From contig JAHEFR010000001.1 of the NCBI GenBank assembly GCA_024640085.1, positions 1 to 64,000 of the forward strand: a stretch of 64,000 nt of DNA, written 5' to 3'. The notes beneath the pieces are model-generated. The model was not told the origin of the DNA. It saw only the letters and a program-made list of their open reading frames with translations, and did no database searches. Below are positions 25,435 through 34,727 of this stretch, piece after piece. A program made the translations under genes and the position numbers. The stretch comes from Gammaproteobacteria bacterium. Its GTDB lineage: Bacteria > Pseudomonadota > Gammaproteobacteria > Steroidobacterales > XN24. Every line of letters begins with the position of its first letter. Position 1 is the first letter of the stretch.

Positions 25435-26262
25435 ATGAAAAGAATGGTCACGGTTTTCCTGGGCGCGGCGCTGGTCGCCGGACTTGCCTGGGCAACCCCT
25501 GAAGACGACCGGCAGGCGTTTGTCGAGTACTTTCAGAACCGATTTCCTGACGTTGCAGTGGCGGACTACATCAATGGCGTCTACGCCATCGATCCGGGCG
25601 CTTACGAGCAATGGGTGCAGATCGAGGAGTTCGCACCTTACGAACTGGCGATCGCCGAAGGGAAGGAACTGTTCGAGACGCCTTTCGCAAACGGCAAGAC
25701 CTACGCCGACTGCTTCCCCAACGGCGGCATCGGCATCCGGCAGAACTATCCGTATTTCGATACGGCCACCGGACAGGTGAAGACCCTGGAGCTGGAGATC
25801 AACGAGTGCCGCGAGAAGAACGGCGAAAAACCACTCGGCTACAAGAAGGGTCCGATCGCGTCCATCTCCGCCTACATGGCGTTCACCTCCCGGGGGCAGG
25901 TGCTTGACGTCAAGATCCCGGACGATCCCCGGGCGATGGCGGCCTACGAGCACGGCAAGGAGTTCTATTACTCGAAGCGCGGGCAGCTGAATTTCTCCTG
26001 CGCCGACTGCCATGTCAGCAACTCGGGCATGATGATCCGGGCGGACCGGCTCAGCCCGGCCCTGGGTCACCCCACCCACTTCCCGGTCTATCGTTCCAAG
26101 TGGAACGACATGGGCACCCTGCATCGCCGCTTCGATGGCTGCAACAAGCAGGTCCGGGCGGTGCCCCTCAAGGCGCAGGGCGAGGAGTACCGCGACCTGG
26201 AGTACTTCGTCACCTATATGAGCAACGGCCTGGTCATCAACGGTCCCGGCGCGCGGAAGTAG
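25435..26262 (+). CDS. soxA: monohaem-type L-cysteine S-thiosulfotransferase subunit SoxA
   Basis: The 275-residue protein has a signal peptide (cut near AWATPE), an N-terminal cytochrome-like domain that keeps only two cysteines (Cys93 and Cys125) in place of the lost first haem, and a second domain with one haem motif CADCH (189-193). Cys236 in DGCNKQVRA is the unusual cysteine haem ligand that becomes a persulfide in the catalytic cycle. It is therefore a monohaem SoxA. With SoxX and SoxK it forms the enzyme that joins thiosulfate to SoxY. Confidence 0.95.
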   Translation: MKRMVTVFLGAALVAGLAWATPEDDRQAFVEYFQNRFPDVAVADYINGVYAIDPGAYEQWVQIEEFAPYELAIAEGKELFETPFANGKTYADCFPNGGIGIRQNYPYFDTATGQVKTLELEINECREKNGEKPLGYKKGPIASISAYMAFTSRGQVLDVKIPDDPRAMAAYEHGKEFYYSKRGQLNFSCADCHVSNSGMMIRADRLSPALGHPTHFPVYRSKWNDMGTLHRRFDGCNKQVRAVPLKAQGEEYRDLEYFVTYMSNGLVINGPGARK

Positions 26263-26289
26263 GCCTGCAGGGCGCAAGGAGTGAGTGAG

Positions 26290-26601
26290 ATGCACAAGAA
26301 ATACGTGATTGCCGGGGCCCTGATTCTTGCCGGGTTCCAGGCGGGTCTGGCCCAGGCGGCCGACGAGGCGGCCTACAAGGCTGCCTGCGATGCCGCGGAG
26401 GAAGCCCGCAAGATGTCGGCGGAGCTGAAGTATGAGTGGAACACGGTCGCGCCGCTGATCGAGAAGGCGGGTGCAGCGGCCACAGCCGGAGACTTCGGCA
26501 AAGCCGTGAGCCTGTGCGATGAGGCCAGGCTGCAGAGCGAGGCGGCAGTGGCCCAGGCCAGACAGCAGGCCGACGATTGGAGGTCGGCGGTCGTCAAGTA
26601 A
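26290..26601 (+). CDS. soxK: SoxXA-binding protein SoxK (SAXB)
   Basis: ATG 26290 fits AAGGAG at 26276-26281 better than the GTG at 26281. The 103-residue product has a signal peptide (ILAGFQAGLAQAAD) and a helical mature part with the SoxK pattern: AAEEARKMSAELKYEWNT, then AGDFGKAVSLCDEARLQSEAA in part. In SoxAX-K complexes this subunit increases SoxXA activity. Its place between soxA and soxB is typical. The short helical sequence makes the call depend on both pattern and position. Confidence 0.85.
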   Translation: MHKKYVIAGALILAGFQAGLAQAADEAAYKAACDAAEEARKMSAELKYEWNTVAPLIEKAGAAATAGDFGKAVSLCDEARLQSEAAVAQARQQADDWRSAVVK

Positions 26602-26638
26602 CCGGCTGACGGCCCGGGAGAGGTCGCAGGAGTCATTC

Positions 26639-28405
26639 ATGGATCGCAGAGATTTCCTGCGCCTCCTCGGGGTAGGCGCGATCGCGGGCAACGCCGCGGG
26701 ATGGGGACCGGGCCGCAACGCGTATGCCGCCGGCGTCGAGGGGATGTACGACGTCCCGAGGCTGGGCAATGCTCGATTGCTGCACTTTGCGGACTGCCAC
26801 GCACAGTTGATGCCCGTGTATTTCCGCGAACCCAACGTCAATATCGGCGTCGGGGACCGGACCGGCAAAATGCCCCACGTGGTGGGCGAGGCGTTCCTGA
26901 GGGCTACGGGGATCCCGCCCGGGACGCCCGAAGCCCACGCCTTCACCTACCTGAGTTTCGAGGCCGAAGCCCGACAACTGGGCAAGGTGGGCGGCTTCGC
27001 CCACCTTGCGACTCTGGTCAAGAAACTCCGGGCGGAAGGTCCCGGCGGCAAGGCGCTGTTGCTCGACAGCGGGGACACCTGGCAGGGGTCGGGCACGGCG
27101 CTGTGGACGCGGGGCCGGGACATGGTCGGCGCCTGCAACCTGCTGGGCGTGGACATCATGACCGGCCACTGGGAGTTCACCTACGAAGAGGACGAGATCC
27201 GCGCCAACATCGACGCCTTCGGCGGGGAGTTCGTCGCCCAGAACGTCATGCTGACCGAAGATGCGGCGTTCTTCGATGTGCCGTCATTCGACGAGGACGG
27301 CCACGCGTTCAGGCCCTACACGGTCAAGCATGTCGGCGGCCACAAGGTGGTCGTGATCGGCCAGGCTTTCCCGTACACACCGATCGCCAATCCTTCCCGA
27401 TTCATCCCCAACTGGACCTTCGGCATCCGCGCAGAGGAACTGCAGACGCTGGTGGACGAGATCCAGAAAGACATCGATCCCGAGGCCGTGATCCTGCTGT
27501 CCCACAATGGCATGGATGTGGACCTGAAGCTGGCTGCGGTCACCTCTGGCATCGACTTCATCCTCGGCGGGCACACCCACGACGGCATCCCGGTGCCGAG
27601 CGTCGTGAAGAACGCCGCCGGCGGCCGGACGGTCGTCACCAACGCCGGATCGAACGGCAAATTCCTCGGCGTCCTGGACCTGAATCTCGGTCTCGGTCGG
27701 GTCAGGGACTACCGCTACACCTTGTTGCCGGTCTTTTCGAATCTGCTGCCCGCGGACGATGAGATGACTGCCTACATCGAGGGGGCCAGGGCGCCGTATC
27801 GGGAGAAGCTCGAGGAGAGTCTCGCCATCGCCGAGACCGTGCTGTACCGACGCGGCAATTTCAGCGGCACCTTCGACCAGTTGATCTGCGACGGACTCAG
27901 AGCCGTGGGCGACGCCCAGATCGCGCTCTCTCCTGGATTCCGCTGGGGCACCAGCCTGTTGCCCGGCGATCCCATTACCATGGATCGGCTGCTCGACCAG
28001 ACCTGTATCACCTATCCGGAGACCTACGTCCGGGAGATGACCGGCGAGGAGATCCGGCTGATCCTGGAGGACGTCGCCGACAACCTGTTCAACCCCGACC
28101 CCTTCTATCAGCAGGGGGGCGACATGGTCCGTGTCGGCGGCATGAACTACGTCTGCGACCCCCTGGAGGTCATCGGCAAGCGGATCAGTAACATGACGCT
28201 GGATTCCGGCGAGGCTATCGAGGCCGGCAAGACATACAAGGTCACGGGCTGGGCGACGGTAGGGTCCCAGGCCCCCGGTGCGCCCGTATGGGAGGTCGTC
28301 GCCGAGTACCTCCGTTCCGAAAAAACCGTCCGGATCGACAAGCTGAACACGCCCGTTCTGAAAAACGTCGACAACAATCCGGGCATCGCCGACTATCCTT
28401 CCTGA
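26639..28405 (+). CDS. soxB: thiosulfohydrolase SoxB
   Basis: SoxB is the dimanganese hydrolase that releases sulfate from SoxY-bound sulfonate. The ATG at 26639 follows GCAGGAG and opens with a Tat-like MDRRDFLRLLG, giving 588 residues. The 5'-nucleotidase fold shows metal and catalytic residues Asp52 and His54 in FADCHAQL, Asp146 in SGDTWQGSG, His177 in TGHWEF, Asn202, His289 in LLSHNGMD, and His312/His314 in GGHTHDG. The C-terminal domain is complete. It closes the core sox set. Confidence 0.97.
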   Translation: MDRRDFLRLLGVGAIAGNAAGWGPGRNAYAAGVEGMYDVPRLGNARLLHFADCHAQLMPVYFREPNVNIGVGDRTGKMPHVVGEAFLRATGIPPGTPEAHAFTYLSFEAEARQLGKVGGFAHLATLVKKLRAEGPGGKALLLDSGDTWQGSGTALWTRGRDMVGACNLLGVDIMTGHWEFTYEEDEIRANIDAFGGEFVAQNVMLTEDAAFFDVPSFDEDGHAFRPYTVKHVGGHKVVVIGQAFPYTPIANPSRFIPNWTFGIRAEELQTLVDEIQKDIDPEAVILLSHNGMDVDLKLAAVTSGIDFILGGHTHDGIPVPSVVKNAAGGRTVVTNAGSNGKFLGVLDLNLGLGRVRDYRYTLLPVFSNLLPADDEMTAYIEGARAPYREKLEESLAIAETVLYRRGNFSGTFDQLICDGLRAVGDAQIALSPGFRWGTSLLPGDPITMDRLLDQTCITYPETYVREMTGEEIRLILEDVADNLFNPDPFYQQGGDMVRVGGMNYVCDPLEVIGKRISNMTLDSGEAIEAGKTYKVTGWATVGSQAPGAPVWEVVAEYLRSEKTVRIDKLNTPVLKNVDNNPGIADYPS

Positions 28406-28427
28406 CAGGTACAGGAGGATGACAGCC

Positions 28428-28904
28428 ATGCTTCGGTTCCCCCGGACGCGGACGGCGGCCGTCGCCGCCGCAATCACGGTTTTCGCGTTTTCCGGATTCA
28501 CCGCTGCGGCGGGAGCCGATGCGTCAGTCAGCGAGGACAAGCCCTTCGCCGAGGCGTTTATCCTGCTGCAGTTGAGCGATCAGGACCCGGCCAAGCAGGA
28601 TGCGGTGCTGGACGTGGCCAACAACCTCATCAAGCACTACGGCGGCCCGGACGTTGTCGACATCGAGATCGTGGCCTTCGGGCCCGGCATGCAGCTACTC
28701 CTCGACGGCAATCCACGCGCGGAACGCATCGCCAGTCTCGTCGAGAGCGGCGTGCGTTTCGTCGGCTGCATGAATACGGTCGACACCATGGAACGCAAGA
28801 CGGGTACGCGGCCGGCGTTGAACGAACACACTATCCCCGTGCAGACCGGCGTGGCCCACGTGGTGGACCGGGTCCGCCAGGGTTATATCCTGGTCAGACC
28901 CTGA
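28428..28904 (+). CDS. secreted DsrE-family protein
   Basis: ATG 28428 is preferred over 28419 because AGGAGG (28413-28418) then has a nine-base spacing. The 158-residue protein has a signal peptide (AAAITVFAFSGFTAAAGAD) and a DsrE-like fold (AFILLQLSDQDP, IEIVAFGPGMQLLLDG, SGVRFVGCMNTVDTM); the cysteine in VGCMNT is at the position used for persulfide chemistry in the family. Periplasmic DsrE-like proteins are frequent in sox neighbourhoods, and a sulfur-carrier role is plausible but unproven. It is the last gene of the sox transcript, 23 bases after soxB. Confidence 0.8.
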   Translation: MLRFPRTRTAAVAAAITVFAFSGFTAAAGADASVSEDKPFAEAFILLQLSDQDPAKQDAVLDVANNLIKHYGGPDVVDIEIVAFGPGMQLLLDGNPRAERIASLVESGVRFVGCMNTVDTMERKTGTRPALNEHTIPVQTGVAHVVDRVRQGYILVRP

Positions 28905-28916
28905 TCCGTCCCTGAT

Positions 28917-29420
28917 CTAGAACTCCAGGTCGGCGCGGACGGCGTCGATACCCGCCAAAGCGCACTCGGCGTCGAGATCACCACCGGGTGCTCCCGAAAC
29001 CCCCACGCCGCCGAGCGTCGATCCACCGGCCTCGACAGGGACACCGCCACCGAGCATCAGGGCATTGGTGATGTCCCTGGCCCCGGACATCGCTGCGCCC
29101 GGGCCGCTCATCTCCGCGAGCGCCAGGGTGTCTTCCCGGAAGCTGACCGCGGTCCAGGCCTTGCGGAAGGCGGTGTCCGGCGTGTGGGCGCCAGCGTACC
29201 GGTCCCGGACCATGGCCTGGGGCACGCCCATGCGATCGACCACGACCACCGCCACCTGGTAGCCCTTGCCACGACAGGTCTCGAGGGCGACGCGGGCGAC
29301 CTTGATTGCCGTCTCGGGCGTCATCACGGTGATGTCGAAGGTCGCATCCTCGGCGAAGGCCGGGCCGGTGCCCATGGCCATTAACAGGCAGCAGAGGGCA
29401 ACTAATTTGCTGGTTTTCAT
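28917..29420 (-). CDS. GlcG/HbpS-family secreted protein
   Basis: A 167-residue protein from ATG 29420, after AGGACGAGA. A signal peptide (LVALCCLLMAMGTGPAFAED) is followed by the HbpS/GlcG fold: GYQVAVVVVDRMGVPQAMVRD, FRKAWTAVSF, GGVPVEAGGSTLGGVGVSG in part and a C-terminal DAECALAGIDAV. HbpS relatives bind haem or cobalamin degradation products and sense redox stress. The gene converges on the sox operon with 12 bases between and is divergent from the methyltransferase at 29591. HbpS-like genes are common neighbours of sox and other periplasmic cytochrome genes. Confidence 0.85.
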   Translation of the reverse strand: MKTSKLVALCCLLMAMGTGPAFAEDATFDITVMTPETAIKVARVALETCRGKGYQVAVVVVDRMGVPQAMVRDRYAGAHTPDTAFRKAWTAVSFREDTLALAEMSGPGAAMSGARDITNALMLGGGVPVEAGGSTLGGVGVSGAPGGDLDAECALAGIDAVRADLEF

Positions 29421-29590
29421 TCTCGTCCTCCCATGATCGAATACGGCGGCCGGCCCACGCGGCAGCGTCGGTCCACTGGCAAAGCATAGTACAAGGCGTT
29501 CGGCGGACAAGACTCGACTCGACTTGCGAGCGGCCGGACTTGCGGTCCTGGTCGCGACGGGACACCATCCCGCAGGTGGAGGAATCCTCG

Positions 29591-30349
29591 ATGAAGATAG
29601 CACTTGTATGGCTCGTAATGGCTGCCGGTGTCACCCGGGGCGCCGCCGCAGCAGACGATGACTGGAAGGCGAAGCTCGATGCCGCCTTATCGAGTCCCGT
29701 TCGGACGGAGGCCGAGAAGGACAGGGATGCCAATCGCCGGCCGGTGGAGACGCTGGAGTTCATGCAGTTCCGGGACGATCTGCGAGTGCTGGAGCTGTTC
29801 CCCGGCACCGGCTGGTACACGAAACTGCTGGCGCCGGTACTCGCAGAGCGAGGCGACCTCTATCTGGCCCTGGGGACCGATCGCATACAGGGCGTGATCG
29901 CCCAGACGCCCGAACTGGCCACGGCGGAGATCCTCGATATCGATGCGCCGCTGACATCCACCGGTGAGCGCGGGGTCTTCGACCTGGCGCCATTCTCCTT
30001 CTGGCTGGAGGATCTGGACCTGGTGCTCACTTTCCGCAACGCTCATAACCTGACACCGGCTGGCCGGGGGGCACTGAACGACGCGGTGTTCGAGGCGCTG
30101 CGGCCCGGCGGGCTTTATGGTGTCGTGGACCACACCCGGCGCCACATGGAACCGGACGGACCGGAGAACCGGCGACGGGTCGACCCGGTGCGGATCATCC
30201 ACGAGGCCCTGCAGGCGGGGTTCGAGTTCGTCGCCTGGACCGACCTGCACTACCGGCCGGACGACGAGTTGCGTTACGAAGTAGGCCGCGAGTCGGTCAA
30301 GGGCCACACGGATCGCATCACGTTCCTGTTCAGGAAGCCGGGCCCCTGA
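29591..30349 (+). CDS. secreted class I SAM-dependent methyltransferase-like protein
   Basis: A 252-residue protein with a signal peptide (LVWLVMAAGVTRGAAAAD) followed by a Rossmann methyltransferase: motif I LELFPGTGWYTKLLAPVL, then GDLYLALG, DLVLTFRNAHNL and RPGGLYGVVDHTRR. This is the predicted secreted methyltransferase group (COG4798-like). A SAM enzyme in the periplasm has no obvious SAM supply, so export, a different cofactor or a non-methyltransferase role are open questions. Its 3' end overlaps the convergent RND gene by 20 bases. Confidence 0.78.
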   Translation: MKIALVWLVMAAGVTRGAAAADDDWKAKLDAALSSPVRTEAEKDRDANRRPVETLEFMQFRDDLRVLELFPGTGWYTKLLAPVLAERGDLYLALGTDRIQGVIAQTPELATAEILDIDAPLTSTGERGVFDLAPFSFWLEDLDLVLTFRNAHNLTPAGRGALNDAVFEALRPGGLYGVVDHTRRHMEPDGPENRRRVDPVRIIHEALQAGFEFVAWTDLHYRPDDELRYEVGRESVKGHTDRITFLFRKPGP

Positions 30350-33300
30350 CTGCGTCAGGCTCCTCTCCGGGAGCCCTGGCGTCCCGTTTGCGGACGGTGA
30401 GTGTCAACTGGTCGATGACCCGGCTCATGTGCTGCGGCGACCGGGTGTTACGCGCCAGCAGGGCGTAGAAGCCGGGCACCACGAACAGCGTCAGCAGGGT
30501 GGACACCAGCACCCCGTAGACGATGACGATGCCGATGGGCTGACGGGATTCGGCCCCGGCGCCGCTCGCCAGCAGCAAGGGCAGGGCACCGATGGACGTG
30601 CACGCGCTGGTCATCAGGATCGGGCGCAGGCGGATGACGGAAGCCTCGATGACCGCATCGAGGAACCCGTATCCGCGGTCCCGCAACTGATTAGAGAATT
30701 CCACGATCAGCACCCCGTTCTTGGCCGCCAGGCCGATGAGCATGATGATGCCGATCTGGGAATAGACGTTCAGTGACGCCCCGTAACCGGTGAGTCCCAG
30801 CAGCGCCCCGGTGACGGCAAGGGGTACTGTCATCATGATGACCAGCGGATTGCGGAAACTCTCGAACTGGGCGGCCAGCACCAGAAAGACCACCAGCAGG
30901 GCGAATACGAAGCCGAGATCGAGCGCCTGTCCGGTCTCCTTGAGCTGGCGCGACTCGCCGTCGTAGCTCAGGCGGGCGTGGGAGGGGAGCAGTTCGCGCG
31001 TGCGTGTCTCGAGGGCGTCCAGCGCCTGTCCCAGGCTGTAGCCTGGCGCAACACCGGCCGAGAGAGTGATGGCACGCATCCGGTCCATCCGGTTCAGTTG
31101 CGCCGGGCCTGCCCGCTCGGCCAGCGTGACCAGGCTGGACAGGGGGATGAGCTGTCCGCTGGTCCCTGAGCGGACATAGAGGTTGCCCAGGTCGCCGATG
31201 CTCATCCTGTCGATCTCGCGGCCCTGCACGATGACCTTGTACTCCAGGCCGCGGTCGATGTAGGTCGTCACCGACCGGGACCCCAGCATGGTCTCCAGGG
31301 TCCGGCCGATATTGTCCAGGGAGACACCGAGATCAGCGGCCCGGTTGCGGTCGATGATCACGTCCATTTTCGGCTTGCGCTCGTCAAAATCCGAGTCCAG
31401 GCCAACGATCTCCGGTATATCGGGGGCGACGGCGAGCATGGTGTCGCGCCACTGGGCCAGCTCTTCGTAGCTGTCGCCGCCGATGACCAGCTGGACCGGT
31501 CGGCTGCTGCCGCGGACGCCGAGGCCCTGGGGCAGCACCACCCGGAACTGAGCGCCCGGCAGCGTGTCGAGTTGCCTACGGACTGCATCGGCGATCTGCT
31601 CCGCGCTGCGTTTCCTCCTGTCCCAGTTCTCCAGCAGGACGATCGCCCGGGACGTGTTGACCTCACCCGTGCTCCCGAAGCTCGCAGGCACCCGGATGAG
31701 CACCCGCATGACGTCACCCGCGGCGACCTCGCGCATGATGATTTCTTCCATCAGGGCGGTGTACCGCTCGGTGTAATCCAGACTGGCCCCCGGCGGAGCG
31801 CCCATGGTGATGAAGAAGATGCCCCGATCCTCCCTGGGCGAGTATTCCACCGGCAGGTCGCGGTAGAGCCCGAAGGCGCCCGCCGAGAATATCGCTGCGA
31901 CTCCCACGGCTATCCAGGGATGGCGGACGGTGGGGCCCAGCGCCCTGCGGTAGGTACGTCCCAGGCGCGAGAAGACCCGGTCCACCAGGCCCGCGAAGCC
32001 CGTGTGCCGTTCCCCGACATGGAAGAGCCGGGAGCACATCATGGGGATCAGGCTCAGCGCCACGATGCTGGAGATGATGACCGCGGCGGATACGGCCACG
32101 CCGAATTCCCGGAACAGGCGCCCCACGTCACCTTCCAGGGCGGAGATCGGCAGGATGACCGCCACCAGCACCAGGGTGGTCGCGATGACCGCGAATCCGA
32201 TTTCCCTGGACCCCTCGAGGGCCGCCAATAGGGGTGGCTGGTTCTGCTCGATGCGGCGGTAGATATTCTCCAGTACGACGATGGCGTCGTCCACAACCAG
32301 TCCGATGGCGATCACCAGCCCGAGCAGGATGAGGACGTTGATCGAATAGCCCAGGACGGCCAACGCGGCGAAGGCGGCGATAACGCATATGGGGATGGTT
32401 ACCGCAGGTATCAGGGTAGCCCGGAGATCCCCCAGGAACAGGAACAGGACTACCAGGACCAGAGTCATGGCGAAGCCCAGGGCCTTGATCACCTCCACCA
32501 TGGAGGCCTTGATGAAATCGGCCCGGTCGAAGTTCACTTTCAGTTCGACCCCCTCGGGCAGAGTCGGCAGGATGGCTTCCATGGCGGCACGGACGCCCTC
32601 GGACACCTCGACGGTGTTGGCCTTTGAGAGCTGCACGATGCCGAGGCTGATGGCGGGCTGTTGATTGGCCCGGGCGATGGCCCGCGGGTCCTCGGGCCCG
32701 ATCTGGACCCGGGCGACATCGGCCAGCCGGATCAGGCTGCCATCGTCCCCCCGGCGGATGACCAGTTCACGGAAATCCTGTTCCGTTTCCAGCCCGGTGC
32801 GGGTGCGCAGCGTCAGTTCCCGCTCCGTCGATTCGAGGCGGCCGGCGGGCAATTCCACGTTCTCGGTCTGGAGAGTGGCGATGACGTCCGCCGCGGTAAC
32901 AGCCCTGGCCGCCATGGCCTTACGGTCCAGCCAGATTCGCATGGCGAAGCGCCGGGCGCCGCCGAACTGGATGCGGGCGACCCCGTCGACGATGGACATG
33001 CGGTCCACTAGGACGCGTTCGGCGATGTCCGTCAGTTCCATGACCGAATGCCGGTCGCTGGTAAAGGTCACCCACATGATCGGCCGGGTGTCGGCGTCGG
33101 CCTTGGCGATCTCCGGGCGCTCCGTCTCCTGGGGCAGGTCCTCCACAGCACGGCTGATCCGGTCGCGGACGTCGTTAGCGGCCTCGTCGATGTCACGCTC
33201 GAGGGAAAACTCGATATTGATGTCGGATCGCTCGTCCTGGCTCCGGGAGGCCAGACGCCGAACTCCCTCGATACCCGCCACCTGGTCTTCGAGGATGCGG

Positions 33301-33491
33301 GTCACCTTGTTCTCCACCACGTCGGCGGATGCGCCGCGGTAGCGCGTATCGATGGAGATTACCGGGGCGTCCACGTCCGGATACTCGCGCACCGGCAGGC
33401 GATCGAGACCGACCAGGCCTGCGAGCACGATGAACAGGCTCAGGACAGTCGCGAAGACCGGGCGGCGGATCGAGATGTCCGAGAGGATCAC
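30330..33491 (-). CDS. RND-family efflux permease (AcrB/HAE1-like)
   Basis: A 1053-residue inner-membrane RND transporter with twelve predicted helices in two halves and two large periplasmic loops. Proton-relay residues are visible: paired Asp in LVIAIGLVVDDAIVVLENI (helix 4) and Lys in GLAAKNGVLIVEFSNQ (helix 10). The N-terminus ISIRRPVFATVLSLFIVL is typical of the hydrophobe/amphiphile efflux group. It overlaps the adaptor gene by four bases and is translated after it. No TolC-like outer-membrane gene is in the window. The substrate is unknown; see the upstream ligase operon on the same strand. Confidence 0.95.
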   Translation of the reverse strand: MILSDISIRRPVFATVLSLFIVLAGLVGLDRLPVREYPDVDAPVISIDTRYRGASADVVENKVTRILEDQVAGIEGVRRLASRSQDERSDINIEFSLERDIDEAANDVRDRISRAVEDLPQETERPEIAKADADTRPIMWVTFTSDRHSVMELTDIAERVLVDRMSIVDGVARIQFGGARRFAMRIWLDRKAMAARAVTAADVIATLQTENVELPAGRLESTERELTLRTRTGLETEQDFRELVIRRGDDGSLIRLADVARVQIGPEDPRAIARANQQPAISLGIVQLSKANTVEVSEGVRAAMEAILPTLPEGVELKVNFDRADFIKASMVEVIKALGFAMTLVLVVLFLFLGDLRATLIPAVTIPICVIAAFAALAVLGYSINVLILLGLVIAIGLVVDDAIVVLENIYRRIEQNQPPLLAALEGSREIGFAVIATTLVLVAVILPISALEGDVGRLFREFGVAVSAAVIISSIVALSLIPMMCSRLFHVGERHTGFAGLVDRVFSRLGRTYRRALGPTVRHPWIAVGVAAIFSAGAFGLYRDLPVEYSPREDRGIFFITMGAPPGASLDYTERYTALMEEIIMREVAAGDVMRVLIRVPASFGSTGEVNTSRAIVLLENWDRRKRSAEQIADAVRRQLDTLPGAQFRVVLPQGLGVRGSSRPVQLVIGGDSYEELAQWRDTMLAVAPDIPEIVGLDSDFDERKPKMDVIIDRNRAADLGVSLDNIGRTLETMLGSRSVTTYIDRGLEYKVIVQGREIDRMSIGDLGNLYVRSGTSGQLIPLSSLVTLAERAGPAQLNRMDRMRAITLSAGVAPGYSLGQALDALETRTRELLPSHARLSYDGESRQLKETGQALDLGFVFALLVVFLVLAAQFESFRNPLVIMMTVPLAVTGALLGLTGYGASLNVYSQIGIIMLIGLAAKNGVLIVEFSNQLRDRGYGFLDAVIEASVIRLRPILMTSACTSIGALPLLLASGAGAESRQPIGIVIVYGVLVSTLLTLFVVPGFYALLARNTRSPQHMSRVIDQLTLTVRKRDARAPGEEPDAVRGPAS

Positions 33492-34573
33492 GGCTGCCGG
33501 ACCACGCGGGCCGGGGACTCCACGATCTCCACCTGCACGCCATCGGCGATCTTCTGGGTGCCCTCGATGACCACCAGGTCGCCAGCCACTACGCCGGCGA
33601 GAATCTCGACCTCGCCCGGCCGGCGCTGGCCGAGAGAGACTTTCCGCTTGATGACGCGGTCGTCCGCTACAACGAATACGTACTGGTTCTCACCCTCTGG
33701 TACCAGTGATTCCTCGGGTACCACCGTCACCTTCCGGGCATCTCCCACCAGTCGCACACTCACGAACATGCCTGAGCGGATCAGTCCTTCCGGATTCGGC
33801 ACCGTGGCGCGGACCGTCATGGTCCGGGTTACGGTGTCCACCCTGGAATCCAGGGCCGTCACCGCGCCGACGAACACGGTGTCCGGATACGCCGCCGCTC
33901 GGGCGTCGACGCGCATGCCGGTGCTGACCAGGGACAGGAAACGTTCGGGGACGGCGACATCAAGCCGGACCGTCCTGTCGTCGTCCAGGGTCGTGACGAC
34001 GGTGCCCGGGGTCAACAGGCTGCCGACGCTGACCCGCCGAAGGCCTACGTGGCCCGAGAAGGGCGCCTTGATGACGGTACGATCCAGGCGCGCGCGAGCC
34101 GCCAGGACCCGGGCCTCGTCAGCCCGCAGCCTGGCCTCCAGCTGCACCATCTGGGACTCCGACACCGTGCGGGATTCAAACAGCTCCTTGCTCCGCCGGT
34201 ACTGGCTTCTGCTCTCGGCCAGTGCCGCCTCGGCCAGCGACAGGTCAGCGGCGGCTTCGTCATCGTCCAGACGCACCAGGATATCGCCGGTCGTGACCAG
34301 CTCGCCGTCGTCGAACTCGATGCCCACGACCACGTTGGTGACCCGAGAGGTAATCTCCACGGCGTCCATGGCGCGCGCCGTGCCGAGTGCCTCGATTTCG
34401 AGTGGGCGGTCGGCGTCCTCTGCCGGCGAGACCACAACGGAAGGCAGCTGCGACGATGCCGGCGCCGCCGGGGCATCGTCCGATGTCCTATCACAACCGA
34501 CGATGGCAACAGCCAGCAGGATCGTCGCGGCGATCGCCGGGGGCGTAGGTGCGCGATTATGTGTCCGGATCAT
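33488..34573 (-). CDS. RND efflux periplasmic adaptor lipoprotein
   Basis: The ATG at 34573 gives 361 residues; an upstream TTG frame extension has no support. The N-terminus ends in a lipobox (LLAVAIVGC), so the adaptor is lipid-anchored. Features of membrane-fusion proteins follow: lipoyl-like half (VVVGIEFDDGELVTTGDILVRLDD in part), a coiled-coil hairpin (about residues 105-155), the second lipoyl half (VIKAPFSGHVGLRRVSVGSLLTPG in part) and beta-barrel domains. It forms a tripartite pump with the permease that follows and an outer-membrane channel coded elsewhere. Confidence 0.93.
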   Translation of the reverse strand: MIRTHNRAPTPPAIAATILLAVAIVGCDRTSDDAPAAPASSQLPSVVVSPAEDADRPLEIEALGTARAMDAVEITSRVTNVVVGIEFDDGELVTTGDILVRLDDDEAAADLSLAEAALAESRSQYRRSKELFESRTVSESQMVQLEARLRADEARVLAARARLDRTVIKAPFSGHVGLRRVSVGSLLTPGTVVTTLDDDRTVRLDVAVPERFLSLVSTGMRVDARAAAYPDTVFVGAVTALDSRVDTVTRTMTVRATVPNPEGLIRSGMFVSVRLVGDARKVTVVPEESLVPEGENQYVFVVADDRVIKRKVSLGQRRPGEVEILAGVVAGDLVVIEGTQKIADGVQVEIVESPARVVRQP

Positions 34574-34727
34574 CGAACCGATGGAGGCTCCATATGCAGT
34601 CAATGGCCGGCCGGCTGGGTGCGGATCGGTATCGCCGCCGGATCAGGATTCTACGCCCGTGTTCGCTCGGCCGATATGGATGGAGTCGGCCAGCGAGGGA
34701 CAGCGTCCACCGCCCGGATTCGACGGA

